From positions 1-64,000 of the forward strand of contig NZ_CANLZU010000014.1 in the NCBI RefSeq assembly GCF_947495715.1: 64,000 nt of DNA, read 5' to 3'. The notes under the pieces were generated by a model, which had not been told where the DNA came from, ran no database searches, and saw only the letters and a list, made by a program, of their open reading frames with translations. Below are positions 9,433-19,967 of this stretch, piece after piece. The translations under genes and the position numbers were made by a program. The number at the start of each line of letters is the position of its first letter. The first letter of the stretch is position 1. Source of the stretch: an uncultured Oceanisphaera sp. GTDB lineage: Bacteria; Pseudomonadota; Gammaproteobacteria; Enterobacterales; Aeromonadaceae.

Positions 9433-10365
9433 TTATCCCTGCAGCAGTATCTTGCCGCGGGTATGACCGGTTTCAATCTGGCGATGGGCCGCCACACCGT
9501 CGGCCAGCGGGAATACCTGGCTGACTTCCACCTTGAGCCGGCCTTCGGCCACCGCCTGCACCAACTGCTCCAGCTGCTCGATGTCGTTAGTCTTGAGCAT
9601 GCCGCTGGCCGTCAGCCCCTGCCGCCTGGCAGCCGCCATCACCTCGTCGGCGGTAATGGTCGGTACCGTTACCACCCGACCACCGGATTTAACATGAGAC
9701 AGAAGTGAGCATCCGGAAGTTCCGCCCACCAGGTCGAACAATAAATCCACCGGCGCCAGGGCGTTGAGGGCGGCTTCATCGCGATAGTCGATCACCTCAT
9801 CGGCCCCCAGACTGCGCAGAAAGTCATGATTGGCGGGCGAGCCCAGTGCCACGACCGTGGCCCCCATATCCTTGGCCAGCTGCACCGCCAGATGCCCCAC
9901 TCCACCGGCGGCGGCGGCAATCAACACCCGCTCACCGGCCTTGAGGCCACCGTGTTCGGTCAGCCCCTGCCAGGCGGTCAGCCCGGCCAGCGCCAGACCG
10001 GCGGCCATTTCATCGCTGACGGCTTCGGGCACCGGTAGCATCTCGTTACAGTCCACCACCAGCTCCTCGCCATAGCCTCCACCGGAGACCAGTCCGAACA
10101 CCCGATCACCGGACATGAAGCGGCACACCTCGGAACCGACTTCCTGCACTTCCCCCATCACCTCGAAGCCCGGCGACCAGGGCAGCCGGTCCTTGACGGC
10201 CTTCGCTCCCCAGCCCAGTCCGGCGCGGGTTTTGGCATCGACGGGATTCACGCCGGCAAAGTGCATTTTGAGCCGTATCTGGCTGGCCGTCAGCGGAGGA
10301 TGTTCGGTCTCGACCAGCGTCAGCTGCTCCGGGCCGCCAAATGCTTCAATTACCAATTGCTTCAT
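9433..10365 (-). CDS. Zinc-independent NADPH:quinone oxidoreductase-like MDR protein
   Basis: 310 residues of the medium-chain dehydrogenase/reductase superfamily. An N-terminal GroES-like domain (KMHFAGVNPVDAKTR) is followed by a Rossmann domain with GGVGHLAVQLAKDMGATVVA. The cysteine and histidine ligands for catalytic or structural zinc are absent, which fits the quinone-oxidoreductase branch. The start at 10365 was chosen because AAGGAGCAAGAG lies just upstream; a longer frame reaches 10530 but would overlap the opposite-strand small gene. The substrate is unknown. Confidence 0.82.
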   Translation of the reverse strand: MKQLVIEAFGGPEQLTLVETEHPPLTASQIRLKMHFAGVNPVDAKTRAGLGWGAKAVKDRLPWSPGFEVMGEVQEVGSEVCRFMSGDRVFGLVSGGGYGEELVVDCNEMLPVPEAVSDEMAAGLALAGLTAWQGLTEHGGLKAGERVLIAAAAGGVGHLAVQLAKDMGATVVALGSPANHDFLRSLGADEVIDYRDEAALNALAPVDLLFDLVGGTSGCSLLSHVKSGGRVVTVPTITADEVMAAARRQGLTASGMLKTNDIEQLEQLVQAVAEGRLKVEVSQVFPLADGVAAHRQIETGHTRGKILLQG

Positions 10366-10528
10366 CTCTTGCTCCTTATCCATCATCGATAAACCGACAT
10401 CAGACCCGCAACATAGCACGGCCTCACCTGACCCTGAATGATCATTGGCCCAATGCCGCTCCCGTTGATACAGTGACAGAGGGATAAAAGCCATCCCCAC
10501 CGGATCTCGTTCACATAAGGCCTTTGTC

Positions 10529-10696
10529 ATGACCCGACTGTTTTTGCTACCGCTGATCCCGGCCCTGTTCTGGTATCTGTTTTTACTCTATAACCGTATT
10601 CCCATCAAACAGGGTGCCCGGGTGTTTTACTGGATTATAGGCCTGGGCTGGGGACTGGCGGCTTTTCTGAGTCTGATGATAGTCTTAACCCGTTAA
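10529..10696 (+). CDS. Small two-helix membrane protein (55 aa)
   Basis: ATG at 10529 to TAA at 10694-10696 encodes MTRLFLLPLIPALFWYLFLL, then a short basic loop with YNRIPIKQGARV, then a second hydrophobic helix FYWIIGLGWGLAAFLSLMIV ending LTR. Two predicted membrane spans with a positively charged connector suggest an inner-membrane protein with both ends on the same side. AAGG about ten bases upstream may be the ribosome-binding site. It is divergent from the oxidoreductase gene and convergent with fpr. Function unknown; I do not recognise a named family. Confidence 0.65.
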   Translation: MTRLFLLPLIPALFWYLFLLYNRIPIKQGARVFYWIIGLGWGLAAFLSLMIVLTR

Positions 10697-10698
10697 CC

Positions 10699-10785
10699 CC
10701 GGGGGATTAGGGACTCGGGATTAGGGAATTAGCGGCTCCAGTCCCTATTCCCCAGTCCCCAGTCCCCAGTCCCGAATCCCTTTGT
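10699..10785 (-). repeat. G-rich degenerate heptamer repeat cluster R1 (after fpr)
   Basis: On the minus strand, directly after the fpr stop, units such as GGGACTG and GGGAATA repeat about five times. A short spacer then leads to the C-rich complement (CCCTAAT, CCCGAGT), so the whole can fold as an imperfect stem. Related clusters lie near 12875, 13868, 14696, 17844 and 33116. Confidence 0.8.
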
Positions 10786-11523
10786 TTACCAATAATTTTC
10801 CATCAGGATCTGACCGGGCTTGCGCCGCAGATGTTTCGCCAGCCCCTTGTGCTTGAGCTCGGTCACGGTGTCGCGCACCATTTGCGGATTACCACAGAGT
10901 AACACCCGGCTGTGCTCCGGGGTGAGCGTCAGGCCGACTCTTTGTTCCAGGCTGCCATCGGCAATGGCGTGGGTGATACGGCCCGGCTCGGCACCGGCCA
11001 CCGTCTCTCGGGAGACAAAGGGGACATAGTGAAAACGGGGCTGGCCTTGCGTCAGCGCGATGATCTGCTCTCGGTAGCTCAGCTCTTCGCCCAGGCGCAC
11101 CCCGTGCACCAGCACGATATTATCAAACTGCTGCCAGCAATGACCTTCTGCCAAGATGGATACAAACGGACCTACCCCGGTGCCGGTGGCCATCAGCCAC
11201 AAATCACGGCCCGGCGGTACTTCATCCAGAGTCAGAAAGCCGGCCGCCGTGCGCTGCACCAACAGTTCGTCCCCCACCTCGAGTCCGGCCAGATAAGGCG
11301 TGAGCTGACCTTCGGGAATGGTCACCAGATAAAACTCGCAGTCCTGCCCCGGCGGATTGACGTAGGAATAGGCCCTGGCCACTTTTTTATCTTCGCCGTG
11401 CCAGGCCAGCTTGGTGAACTGCCCGGCCTTGAATGGCTCGACGTCGGCATCCACCACCAGAGAAAACAGCGTATCCGACCATTGCTTGCGGGCCTTGACC
11501 CGGCCTGTGATCCAGTCTGCCAT
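10786..11523 (-). CDS. fpr: Ferredoxin/flavodoxin--NADP+ reductase
   Basis: 245 residues, matching the E. coli Fpr length. It moves electrons between NADPH and ferredoxin or flavodoxin using FAD. Visible motifs are the FAD-binding RAYSYVNPP (about residue 50), the NADP-binding ATGTGVGPFVSIL (about 110) and the C-terminal aromatic end MENYW, which stacks on the flavin in this family. It is a cytosolic single gene between the convergent small membrane-protein gene and the ribosomal-protein operon terminator. In relatives it is induced by superoxide; no SoxS-type site was assessed here. Confidence 0.93.
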   Translation of the reverse strand: MADWITGRVKARKQWSDTLFSLVVDADVEPFKAGQFTKLAWHGEDKKVARAYSYVNPPGQDCEFYLVTIPEGQLTPYLAGLEVGDELLVQRTAAGFLTLDEVPPGRDLWLMATGTGVGPFVSILAEGHCWQQFDNIVLVHGVRLGEELSYREQIIALTQGQPRFHYVPFVSRETVAGAEPGRITHAIADGSLEQRVGLTLTPEHSRVLLCGNPQMVRDTVTELKHKGLAKHLRRKPGQILMENYW

Positions 11524-11576
11524 GCAGTGCTCTCCCTCGTTAGACCCATCCCCACTGTAGCCTTATTGCAGGCAAT

Positions 11577-11606
11577 AAAAAACCCGCGACAAGCGCGGGT
11601 TTTTTT
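11577..11606. terminator. Bidirectional terminator after rplI
   Basis: ACCCGCG pairs with CGCGGGT around ACAAG, with an A-run on the left and seven T on the right. On the minus strand it lies 15 bases after the rplI stop and ends the rpsF-rpsR-rplI transcript. Confidence 0.88.
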
Positions 11607-11621
11607 AACGAGCGGCCTGAT

Positions 11622-12071
11622 TTAGGCAGCAACGACCTGAATTTTAACGATCGCTTTAACGTCGGCGTGCAGCTGCACACCCACTTCGTACTCACCAGTG
11701 TTACGCAGAACACCGTCGTACAGGCGAACTTCGCTCTTGGCAACGGCAACACCGGCAGCGGTGATGGCGTCGGCCACGTCGCGGGCACCGATGGAGCCGA
11801 ACAGCTTGCCTTCGTCACCGGACTTGGATTCGATAACCACGTTTTCCAGACCAGAAAGTTGGTCGGCACGGGCTTGCGCAGCAGCCAGTTGCTCGGCCAG
11901 TTTGGCTTCCAGTTCGGCGCGGCGAGCTTCAAAAGTCGCTACGTTGTCTTTGGAGGCCAGAACGGCTTTGCCCTTGGGCAGCAGGAAGTTACGAGCATAA
12001 CCGGACTTAACGGTTACCTGGTCGCCCAGGTCGCCCAGTTTGGCGATTTTATCAAGCAGAATAACTTGCAT
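11622..12071 (-). CDS. rplI: 50S ribosomal protein bL9
   Basis: 149 residues, the standard length. The N-terminal rRNA-binding domain ([19 protein letters not shown], then [15 protein letters not shown]) leads into the long connecting helix and a C-terminal domain. It is the last gene of the rpsF-rpsR-rplI operon and is followed by a strong terminator. Confidence 0.98.
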   Translation of the reverse strand: MQVILLDKIAKLGDLGDQVTVKSGYARNFLLPKGKAVLASKDNVATFEARRAELEAKLAEQLAAAQARADQLSGLENVVIESKSGDEGKLFGSIGARDVADAITAAGVAVAKSEVRLYDGVLRNTGEYEVGVQLHADVKAIVKIQVVAA

Positions 12072-12110
12072 TACCTTTCCTCTATAAATATTGGCGAGTT
12101 AGGCCGCTGC

Positions 12111-12338
12111 TTACTTGTGCAGATCGGTGTAAGGCAGCAGGGCCAGGTAACGAGCGCGTTTGATCGCACGAGCCAGCTGACGCTGAAACTTAGCGCAGGT
12201 GCCGGTGATGCGGCTCGGTACAATTTTACCGGACTCGGTAACGTAGTTTTTCAGGGTTGCGATGTCTTTGTAATCGATCTCGGTAACACCATCAGCGGTG
12301 AAACGGCAGAACTTACGACGACGGAAAAAACGTGCCAT
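12111..12338 (-). CDS. rpsR: 30S ribosomal protein bS18
   Basis: 75 residues, standard for bS18, with N-terminal [13 protein letters not shown] and the conserved DYKD and [25 protein letters not shown] core. It binds 16S rRNA with bS6. It is only 27 bases downstream of rpsF: the priB gene that lies between rpsF and rpsR in E. coli is absent. Confidence 0.98.
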   Translation of the reverse strand: MARFFRRRKFCRFTADGVTEIDYKDIATLKNYVTESGKIVPSRITGTCAKFQRQLARAIKRARYLALLPYTDLHK

Positions 12339-12365
12339 GATTCTATTCCTCAGCTAAAACGTGGA

Positions 12366-12734
12366 TTACTCTGCAGCTTCTGCACGAGCGTCGTCACGAC
12401 GGGGTTGACGCTCTTCTCTGACCTTGGCCATTTCAGAAGGCTCAGTGACCGCATGCTTGGTGCGCATAATCATGTTACGCAGCACGGCATCGTTGAAGCG
12501 GAAGTTAGTTTCCAGCTCATCGATAACAGTCTGGTCGGCTTCTACGTTCATCAGAACATAGTGAGCTTTGTGCAGCTTGTTGATCGGGTAAGCCAGCTGG
12601 CGACGGCCCCAGTCTTCCATGCGGTGAACTTGACCGCCTGAAGTGGTGATGGCGCTGGTGTAACGCTCGATCATACCGGGAACCTGTTCACTCTGGTCAG
12701 GGTGAACCATAAATACGATTTCGTAATGACGCAT
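12366..12734 (-). CDS. rpsF: 30S ribosomal protein bS6
   Basis: 122 residues from the ATG at 12734 ([19 protein letters not shown]), which has TAAGGAG at the proper distance. The open frame extends upstream to 12932 through the heptamer repeat, but that part is not protein-like. The C terminus is acidic and basic mixed ([17 protein letters not shown]), as in gammaproteobacterial bS6. It is the first gene of the operon, and its leader holds a candidate S6:S18 autoregulatory hairpin and a good promoter. Confidence 0.97.
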   Translation of the reverse strand: MRHYEIVFMVHPDQSEQVPGMIERYTSAITTSGGQVHRMEDWGRRQLAYPINKLHKAHYVLMNVEADQTVIDELETNFRFNDAVLRNMIMRTKHAVTEPSEMAKVREERQPRRDDARAEAAE

Positions 12735-12757
12735 GGATTGCTCCTTACGGGTTAATA

Positions 12758-12791
12758 GCCTCTGCGTGGGCTCAGTCACACCATCGGAGGC
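12758..12791 (-). promoter_or_regulatory. Candidate S6:S18-binding leader hairpin of rpsF mRNA
   Basis: In the rpsF leader, GCCTC pairs with GAGGC around a CCGATGG...CCCA internal segment, 23 bases before the start codon. The S6:S18 complex is known to bind a CCG-containing stem in rpsF leaders that mimics its 16S site. The location and the CCG fit; the exact consensus was not checked. Confidence 0.45.
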
Positions 12792-12832
12792 AAGGAACTT
12801 GTAGCTAAAAACGACTGATTTTAAGGTGGCGC

Positions 12833-12861
12833 AGTATAAGGGATAACCAATCGGGCGGCAA
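12833..12861 (-). promoter_or_regulatory. Sigma-70 promoter of the rpsF operon
   Basis: Minus-strand -35 TTGCCG (12861-12856), a 17-base spacer and -10 TATACT (12838-12833). Transcription would begin near 12826 and give a leader of about 90 bases that includes the candidate S6:S18 hairpin. Confidence 0.65.
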
Positions 12862-12874
12862 GAAATTAAATGCT

Positions 12875-12965
12875 GGGGAATGGGGAATGGGGAATGGGGA
12901 ATGGGGAATGGGGAATGGGGAGATTTTACCAATCCCTAATCCCTAATCCCTAATCCCCAATTCCG
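12875..12965 (-). repeat. G-rich heptamer repeat cluster R2 (after the EamA gene), telomere-like
   Basis: On the minus strand, behind the exporter stop, come four units of GGGATTA/GGGATTG, then a short loop, then six to seven exact CCCCATT units. This is the most regular of the six clusters. The G-rich arm has four G-tracts with four-base loops and could form a quadruplex, or pair with the C-rich arm. Confidence 0.85.
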
Positions 12966-12969
12966 GCGT

Positions 12970-13833
12970 TTACCGCAACCTGCGTTGCAGGCCGATGGCG
13001 ATGATCACCACGGCGGCGCCGAGGTAGACATTGAGCGCCGGAAACTCCGCAAACAGCACCATGCCCATCAGGGTCACGAAGATAAGGCCGGAATATTCGC
13101 TGGCGGCAATCTTGCTGGCATCGGCCATGGCGTAGGCCAGGATACAGATGCCCTGATAGATGATGCCGATAAGACTGGCGCCAATCAGCAGCAACCACAC
13201 CTCACCCGCCACCGGCTGCCAGCCGGGCAAGGCCAGGGCAAAGCTCACCGGTATGGCCAGCGCCTGGGTCAGAAACAGCGTCGCCAGTACAGAGCGCCCC
13301 TGGGGCAGCCGACGTACCAGCACGTTGCTGGCCGCCATGGAAAAGGCGGTCAACAGCGCTACCCAGCCGGCCCAGTGCCATTCGGCCGGGTTCAGCACTA
13401 TCAGTATGCCGCCAAAACCGAGCAGACTGATAACATAGGCCGGCAGCCGTACCTGCTCCTTGCTCAGCAGTGCGGCCAGCGGCAGTGTCATCAGCGGCGA
13501 GGCATAAAACACCGCGTTGGCGGTAGCCAGCGGCAGGTAGATCAAACTGATAAACACACAGGCCGATCCCATCAGCAGCAGGTGACCGCGCAACAGGTGG
13601 ATTTTCCATTGGCCCCAGCCCTTCTTCTCGCGCGGCAGCCGCCACCAGAACGGCAGCAGCAACGCCGAGGTCATCAAAAAGCGCAGCGCCACATACTGAT
13701 ACGGCGTCGCCTCGGTCTGGCCCAGCAATTTGACCAGCACATCGCCGAACGAGATCATCAGATTGCCCAGCACCAGCAGCAATATCGCCAGCATCTGCCG
13801 ATCGGCCGCCAGACGGCCCATTATGCGCTGCAT
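12970..13833 (-). CDS. DMT superfamily exporter (EamA family)
   Basis: 287 residues with about ten hydrophobic segments arranged as two EamA repeats (roughly 15-135 and 145-285), typical of inner-membrane drug/metabolite exporters. A short cytosolic N terminus (MQRIMGRLAADRQ) precedes the first span ILLLVLGNLMISFGDVLVKLL. The C-terminal end is basic (LQRRLR), consistent with a cytosolic tail. The substrate cannot be told from sequence. It lies between rlmB and the ribosomal operon with heptamer repeats on both sides, probably monocistronic. Confidence 0.85.
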   Translation of the reverse strand: MQRIMGRLAADRQMLAILLLVLGNLMISFGDVLVKLLGQTEATPYQYVALRFLMTSALLLPFWWRLPREKKGWGQWKIHLLRGHLLLMGSACVFISLIYLPLATANAVFYASPLMTLPLAALLSKEQVRLPAYVISLLGFGGILIVLNPAEWHWAGWVALLTAFSMAASNVLVRRLPQGRSVLATLFLTQALAIPVSFALALPGWQPVAGEVWLLLIGASLIGIIYQGICILAYAMADASKIAASEYSGLIFVTLMGMVLFAEFPALNVYLGAAVVIIAIGLQRRLR

Positions 13834-13867
13834 GTAAATTCCACCGCCCGATTAACCGATTTACTGT

Positions 13868-13946
13868 GAGGAGTGAGGAGTGAGGTGTCACCCCTTACCC
13901 CTTACCCCTTACCCCTTACCCCTCACCCCTTACCCCTCACCCCTCA
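13868..13946 (-). repeat. G-rich heptamer repeat cluster R3 (after rlmB)
   Basis: Directly after the rlmB stop, the minus strand reads GGGGTGA and GGGGTAA units in series (about nine), then CACCTCACTCCTCACTCCTCA as the complementary arm. The units differ from R1 and R2 (GGGGTAA against GGGATTA), but the period and arrangement are the same. Confidence 0.8.
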
Positions 13947-13949
13947 CAA

Positions 13950-14687
13950 TCATTGCCCGCGCTGACGCACCATTTCGAACAGGCAGACACCGGTGGCGAC
14001 CGACACATTCAGGCTGGATACGGACCCGCCCATGGGAATGCTGACCAGCTCGTCACAGTGTTCCCGGGTCAGGCGACGCATGCCCTTGCCTTCGGCCCCC
14101 ATCACCAGCGCCAGGGCGCCGCTGAGCTTGGCCTGATACAGGCTGTGATCGGCCTCACCGGCGGTACCGACCACCCAGACACCTTTGTCCTGCAGCTGAC
14201 GCAGGGTGCGCGACAGATTGGTTACCTGAAACAACGGCACCACTTCGGCGGCACCACAGGCCACCTTGCGCACCACAGGGCCCAGGCTGGCTGACTTGTC
14301 TTTGGGTACGATGACGCCATGCACACCGGCGGCATCGGCGGTACGCAGGCAGGCCCCCAGGTTGTGCGGGTCGGTCACGCCGTCCAGCACCAGCAACAAG
14401 GGATTGCTCTGGGTGGCGAGCAGCTGGTCCAGATCCGTCTCGTTCAACACCGGCTGAGCCTTGACCTTGGCCACCACACCCTGGTGCTGACCACCCTTGG
14501 CCTTGTTATCCAGCGCCGAGCGGCTCGCCGGCTGGGCCTTGACACCGACCGCCAGTAAGCGGGCCTGCAGTGCGTTCAGCCGCTCGTCTTCACGGCCCTT
14601 GAGCAGCCACACTTCCAATACCTGCTCCGGATGAGTTTCCAGCAGGGCATCGAGGGCGTGAATACCAAAAATCAGTTCATTACTCAT
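13950..14687 (-). CDS. rlmB: 23S rRNA (guanosine-2'-O-)-methyltransferase RlmB
   Basis: 245 residues (E. coli 243). It methylates the ribose of G2251 in 23S rRNA using SAM. The N-terminal substrate-binding domain ([27 protein letters not shown]) is followed by a SPOUT knot: motif 1 [21 protein letters not shown], motif 2 [13 protein letters not shown] and motif 3 [18 protein letters not shown]. It follows rnr, as in E. coli, with heptamer repeat R4 between them, and is probably co-transcribed. Confidence 0.97.
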   Translation of the reverse strand: MSNELIFGIHALDALLETHPEQVLEVWLLKGREDERLNALQARLLAVGVKAQPASRSALDNKAKGGQHQGVVAKVKAQPVLNETDLDQLLATQSNPLLLVLDGVTDPHNLGACLRTADAAGVHGVIVPKDKSASLGPVVRKVACGAAEVVPLFQVTNLSRTLRQLQDKGVWVVGTAGEADHSLYQAKLSGALALVMGAEGKGMRRLTREHCDELVSIPMGGSVSSLNVSVATGVCLFEMVRQRGQ

Positions 14688-14695
14688 TTAAATTC

Positions 14696-14792
14696 TCGGG
14701 ATTGGGGATTAGGGAATGGGGAATCGGGACCAGGGATTAGGGATTGGGGAATAGGGCGGGATGAGTTCACCAGTCCCTATTCCCAGGTTTTA
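14696..14792 (-). repeat. G-rich heptamer repeat cluster R4 (after rnr)
   Basis: Lies between the rnr stop and the rlmB start. On the minus strand a short G-rich part (GGGAATAGGGACTGG) is followed by a longer C-rich part with CCCTAAT, CCCCAAT and CCCCATT units. It is more degenerate than R2. Confidence 0.75.
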
Positions 14793-14793
14793 A

Positions 14794-17142
14794 TTAACGG
14801 CGCTTTCTGCCGCCTTTGGGCTTGTTACCGCTCTTGCCTTCAACCGGCTTGGCCTCGGGCTTGGCACCGCTCTTCGGCTTGGCGCCGCTTTTCGGCTTGG
14901 CACGCTGGCGCGACTTCAGGTTCTTGGCACCCTTGCCGCTTTTGGCCCCGGCCGGCAGTGGCTCTTCCACGGTTTCGAAGTCGATTTTGCGATCGTCCAG
15001 GTTCACCGCCATCACCTTGACCTTGATCTTGTCACCCAGACGATAGCGGCGACGGAAGTTCTCGCCGATCAGGGTCTGACGCGCCGGATCAAACTGGTAG
15101 TAATCGTTCTGCAGGCTGGAAATATGCACCAGACCGTCGATATGGATCTCGTCCAGCCGCACGAAGAAACCGAAGCCGGTCACGTTGGCGATGGTGCCGC
15201 CAAATTCGCTGCCCACATGGTCGAGCATGTATTCGCACTTGAGCCAGTCGGCCACATCGCGGGTGGCGTCATCGGCCCGGCGCTCTGTGGTGGAGCAATG
15301 ATCGCCCATGGGAGCGACTTCATCATACTGATAAGGCACGCCGCCGGTCTTGCTGCCGCCGTTACCCTGTATCTTGCTCAGCTGGGCCTTGATGGCACGG
15401 TGCAACACCAGATCCGGATAACGGCGAATGGGCGAGGTAAAGTGGGCATAAGACTTCAGCGCCAGGCCAAAGTGACCCATGTTGTCGGCCTGATAAATCG
15501 CCTGCTTCATGGAGCGCAGCAGCATGGTCTGGATCAGCTCCGCATCGGGTCTGTCCTTGATCTGCTCGGCCAGCAAGGCGTAATCCGCCGGCTCCGGCTC
15601 CAGGCCGCCTTTCAGCTCCAGACCCAGCTCGCCGAGGAAACTGCGAAAACCGGTCAGTTTCTCTTCACCGGGCTTGTCGTGCACCCGGAACAGGGCATGG
15701 GCATCCTGCTTTTCGATAAAGCGGGCGGCCGCCACGTTGGCCATGATCATGCATTCTTCGATGATCTTGTGGGCGTCGTTGCGCACCACCGGCACGATTT
15801 GCTCGATCTTGCGCTGAGGGTTGAACACGAAGCGGGTTTCTTCGCTCTCGAACTCTACCGCGCCGCGCTGATGGCGTGCCGCCTTCATCGCATGATACAT
15901 CTCGTTCAGCGCTTCCAGATGCGGCACCAGCGGAGCATAACGCTCGCGCAGGGTTTCGTCTCCCTTCAGCATGGCCGCCACCTTGTTGTAGGTCAGACGG
16001 GCATGGGAGTTCATCACCGCTTCATAGAACGTGAAGTCGGACAACTTGCCGGAGGCAGACACTGTCATCTCGGCCACCATGCACAGTCGATCAACCTGCG
16101 GGTTGAGCGAGCACAGGCCGTTGGACAGCACCTCGGGCAGCATGGGAATCACCTGCTCGGGGAAGTAAACCGAGTTGCCGCGCAGATAGCCTTCGTTGTC
16201 CAGTGCCGTGCCGGGACGCACATAGTAGGACACATCGGCAATGGCCACCCACAGCCGCCAGCCGCCGGAAGCCTGGGGCTGACAGTAGACCGCATCATCA
16301 AAGTCGCGGGCATCTTCGCCATCGATGGTCACCAATGGCAGATCACGCAGATCCTTACGGCCCAACTTGGCTTCTTCCGGCACCTGTTCGGTCAGCTTGG
16401 CAATTTCCTGCTTCACTTCTTGTGGCCACACATGGGGAATACCGTGGGTGCGCAGGGCAATGTCGATTTCCATGCCCGGATCCATGGTTTCACCCAGCAC
16501 TTCAATCACTTTACCCACACCAGTCATGCGCTTGGTGGGGCGCTGGCTGATGGCAATCACTACCACCTGGCCCATGCGTGCGCCCATGGTCTCGCCCTGC
16601 GGGATCAGAATATCCTGAGCGATACGGCTGTCGTCCGGTACCACATAGCTGACGCCGTTTTCCACAAAATAGCGGCCAACCACTTCCAGATCGCGGGACT
16701 CCAGCAGGCGCACCACCCGCGCCTCGCGTCGGCCCTTGGAGTCAAAACGCAGCGGCTGCACCAAAGCGTGGTCACCGTGCATCAGGGCGTCCATCTCACG
16801 CTGGGAAAGGAACAGATCGTCGCCGCCATCTTCCGGGCGCAGAAAACCGAAGCCTTCACGGTGACCGATGACACGGCCCTTGATCAGATTCAGCTTGTCG
16901 GGCAGGGCGTAACTCTTGTTACGGGTGAATACCAGCTGGCCATCGCGCTCCATGGCGCGCAACCGGCGGCGCAGGGCTTCGGCCTGCTCTTCACCATCCA
17001 GCGCCAGCTCGGCAAAGATATCGTCCCGGGAAACCGGGCCTTGTTTGGTTTTAATAAGCTCGAGAATAAACTCCCGGCTGGGAATGGGGTTTTCGTATTT
17101 TTCGGCTTCCCGCTTGAGGAAGGGGTCTTGTTGTTCTGACAT
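14794..17142 (-). CDS. rnr: Exoribonuclease R
   Basis: About 782 residues from the ATG at 17142 ([25 protein letters not shown]), which aligns with the E. coli start; an in-frame ATG at 17154 is also possible, and neither has a strong Shine-Dalgarno sequence. Order: a helix-turn-helix-like N terminus, cold-shock domains ([21 protein letters not shown]), the RNB catalytic domain with the acidic [10 protein letters not shown] motif (about 275-285), an S1 domain ([22 protein letters not shown]), and a Lys/Arg/Gly-rich tail with AKPKSG repeats. It is a 3'-5' processive RNase that degrades structured RNA. rlmB follows it. Confidence 0.97.
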   Translation of the reverse strand: MSEQQDPFLKREAEKYENPIPSREFILELIKTKQGPVSRDDIFAELALDGEEQAEALRRRLRAMERDGQLVFTRNKSYALPDKLNLIKGRVIGHREGFGFLRPEDGGDDLFLSQREMDALMHGDHALVQPLRFDSKGRREARVVRLLESRDLEVVGRYFVENGVSYVVPDDSRIAQDILIPQGETMGARMGQVVVIAISQRPTKRMTGVGKVIEVLGETMDPGMEIDIALRTHGIPHVWPQEVKQEIAKLTEQVPEEAKLGRKDLRDLPLVTIDGEDARDFDDAVYCQPQASGGWRLWVAIADVSYYVRPGTALDNEGYLRGNSVYFPEQVIPMLPEVLSNGLCSLNPQVDRLCMVAEMTVSASGKLSDFTFYEAVMNSHARLTYNKVAAMLKGDETLRERYAPLVPHLEALNEMYHAMKAARHQRGAVEFESEETRFVFNPQRKIEQIVPVVRNDAHKIIEECMIMANVAAARFIEKQDAHALFRVHDKPGEEKLTGFRSFLGELGLELKGGLEPEPADYALLAEQIKDRPDAELIQTMLLRSMKQAIYQADNMGHFGLALKSYAHFTSPIRRYPDLVLHRAIKAQLSKIQGNGGSKTGGVPYQYDEVAPMGDHCSTTERRADDATRDVADWLKCEYMLDHVGSEFGGTIANVTGFGFFVRLDEIHIDGLVHISSLQNDYYQFDPARQTLIGENFRRRYRLGDKIKVKVMAVNLDDRKIDFETVEEPLPAGAKSGKGAKNLKSRQRAKPKSGAKPKSGAKPEAKPVEGKSGNKPKGGRKRR

Positions 17143-17201
17143 AAAGTGGTCCATTTGAGCACTGTAATAAGGGAAGTATATCTACAGGATAAGAATAACA
17201 A

Positions 17202-17253
17202 GTGACAAAGCGCCCGGTTAAGCCAGTGCTGCTTAAACGGGCGCTTTTGTCAC
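17202..17253 (-). terminator. Hairpin terminator-like structure after luxS
   Basis: Near-complementary arms (GTGACAAAAGCGCCCG... and ...CGGGCGCTTTGTCAC on the minus strand) lie 20 bases after the luxS stop. They are followed by TTGTTATTCTT, a moderate T-rich tail. The stem is unusually long, about 22 bases with a bulge. Confidence 0.65.
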
Positions 17254-17272
17254 GAGGGGAAGCCGCTTGTCA

Positions 17273-17782
17273 TTACAGTGATTTCAGCATCTCTTCCGGC
17301 AATGCCAGTGTCTGGTTGCTATTCACACCGATGCCACGCTCGATAATATTGCGCGCGATGGCCTTGGCCTCGTCCAGCGAATGCATCACATAGGTGCCAC
17401 ACTGGTATTCGTTCAGCTCAGGGATCTGCGACTGGTTTTCCACCTTCAGTACATCTTCCATCGCCGCCTGCCAGGCCGCCGCTACGCGTTGCTCGTCGGG
17501 TTCACCTACCAGGCTCATGTAAAAACCGGTACGGCAGCCCATGGGCGACAGATCGATGATTTCGACGCCGTCACCATTGAGATGATTGCGCATAAAGCCG
17601 GCGAACAGGTGCTCCAGAGTATGGATGCCCTTCTCGGACAGGATTTCCTGGTTCGGCAGGCAGAAGCGCAGATCGAACACGGTAATGGTGTCGTTATGGG
17701 GCGTGGCCATGGTTTTGGCTACCCGCACCGCCGGTGCTTCCATTCGGGTATGGTCGACGGTAAAACTGTCCAGCAGTGGCAT
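17273..17782 (-). CDS. luxS: S-ribosylhomocysteine lyase (autoinducer-2 synthase)
   Basis: 169 residues, standard length. It cleaves S-ribosylhomocysteine to homocysteine and DPD, the AI-2 precursor, closing the activated methyl cycle. Metal ligands are visible as His54 and His58 in HTLEH and Cys128 in EYQCGTY. The catalytic Cys is at about 83 (PMGCRTGF), with Glu57 as base. Monocistronic between rnr and glnB. No AI-2 receptor or Lsr genes are nearby. Confidence 0.98.
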   Translation of the reverse strand: MPLLDSFTVDHTRMEAPAVRVAKTMATPHNDTITVFDLRFCLPNQEILSEKGIHTLEHLFAGFMRNHLNGDGVEIIDLSPMGCRTGFYMSLVGEPDEQRVAAAWQAAMEDVLKVENQSQIPELNEYQCGTYVMHSLDEAKAIARNIIERGIGVNSNQTLALPEEMLKSL

Positions 17783-17843
17783 ATGTTATTCCTTGATTCG
17801 ATGTTAATAAGCAATTGTGACAAAAAAGCCGGTCTGTTGAAAC

Positions 17844-17926
17844 CAGGGATTGGTGATTGGGGAATAGGGATTGGGGAAGAGCACACCACTCCCTATTCCC
17901 TGTTCCCTAGTCCCCAGTCCCGGTCC
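17844..17926 (-). repeat. G-rich heptamer repeat cluster R5 (after glnB)
   Basis: Minus strand, directly after the glnB stop: GGGACTG, GGGGACTA, GGGAACA and GGGAATA units, a spacer, then CCCCAAT/CCCTATT/CCCCAAT. Same orientation relative to the preceding gene as the other clusters. Confidence 0.8.
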
Positions 17927-19895
<1,969 letters not shown>

Positions 19896-19931
19896 GGATT
19901 GCCTGTAAGCTCATGGAGTTGCAAGCATGAT

Positions 19932-19963
19932 AAAAAAAAGGCGCCGGGGTTACCAGCGCCGGT
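19932..19963 (-). terminator. Terminator of the minor-pilin operon
   Basis: On the minus strand GGCGCTGGTAACCCCGGCGCC is followed by eight T, starting a few bases after the stop of the large PilV-like gene (19968). It separates the pilin operon from nadE. Confidence 0.88.
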
Positions 19964-19967
19964 TGTT

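Noticed and set aside
12875-12965. CRISPR array
   Set aside because: The units are 7 bp without spacers, and no cas genes are nearby.
15124-17139. 671-residue plus-strand frame opposite rnr
   Set aside because: Shadow of rnr from GC-rich codon use; His/Gln-rich with no motif. The same applies to long frames opposite relA (51556-53820), the M16 gene (8143-9384), ileS (28298-30082) and ptsP.
17202-17253. Small RNA gene between rnr and luxS
   Set aside because: A long stem is present but no promoter is seen; a luxS terminator explains it.
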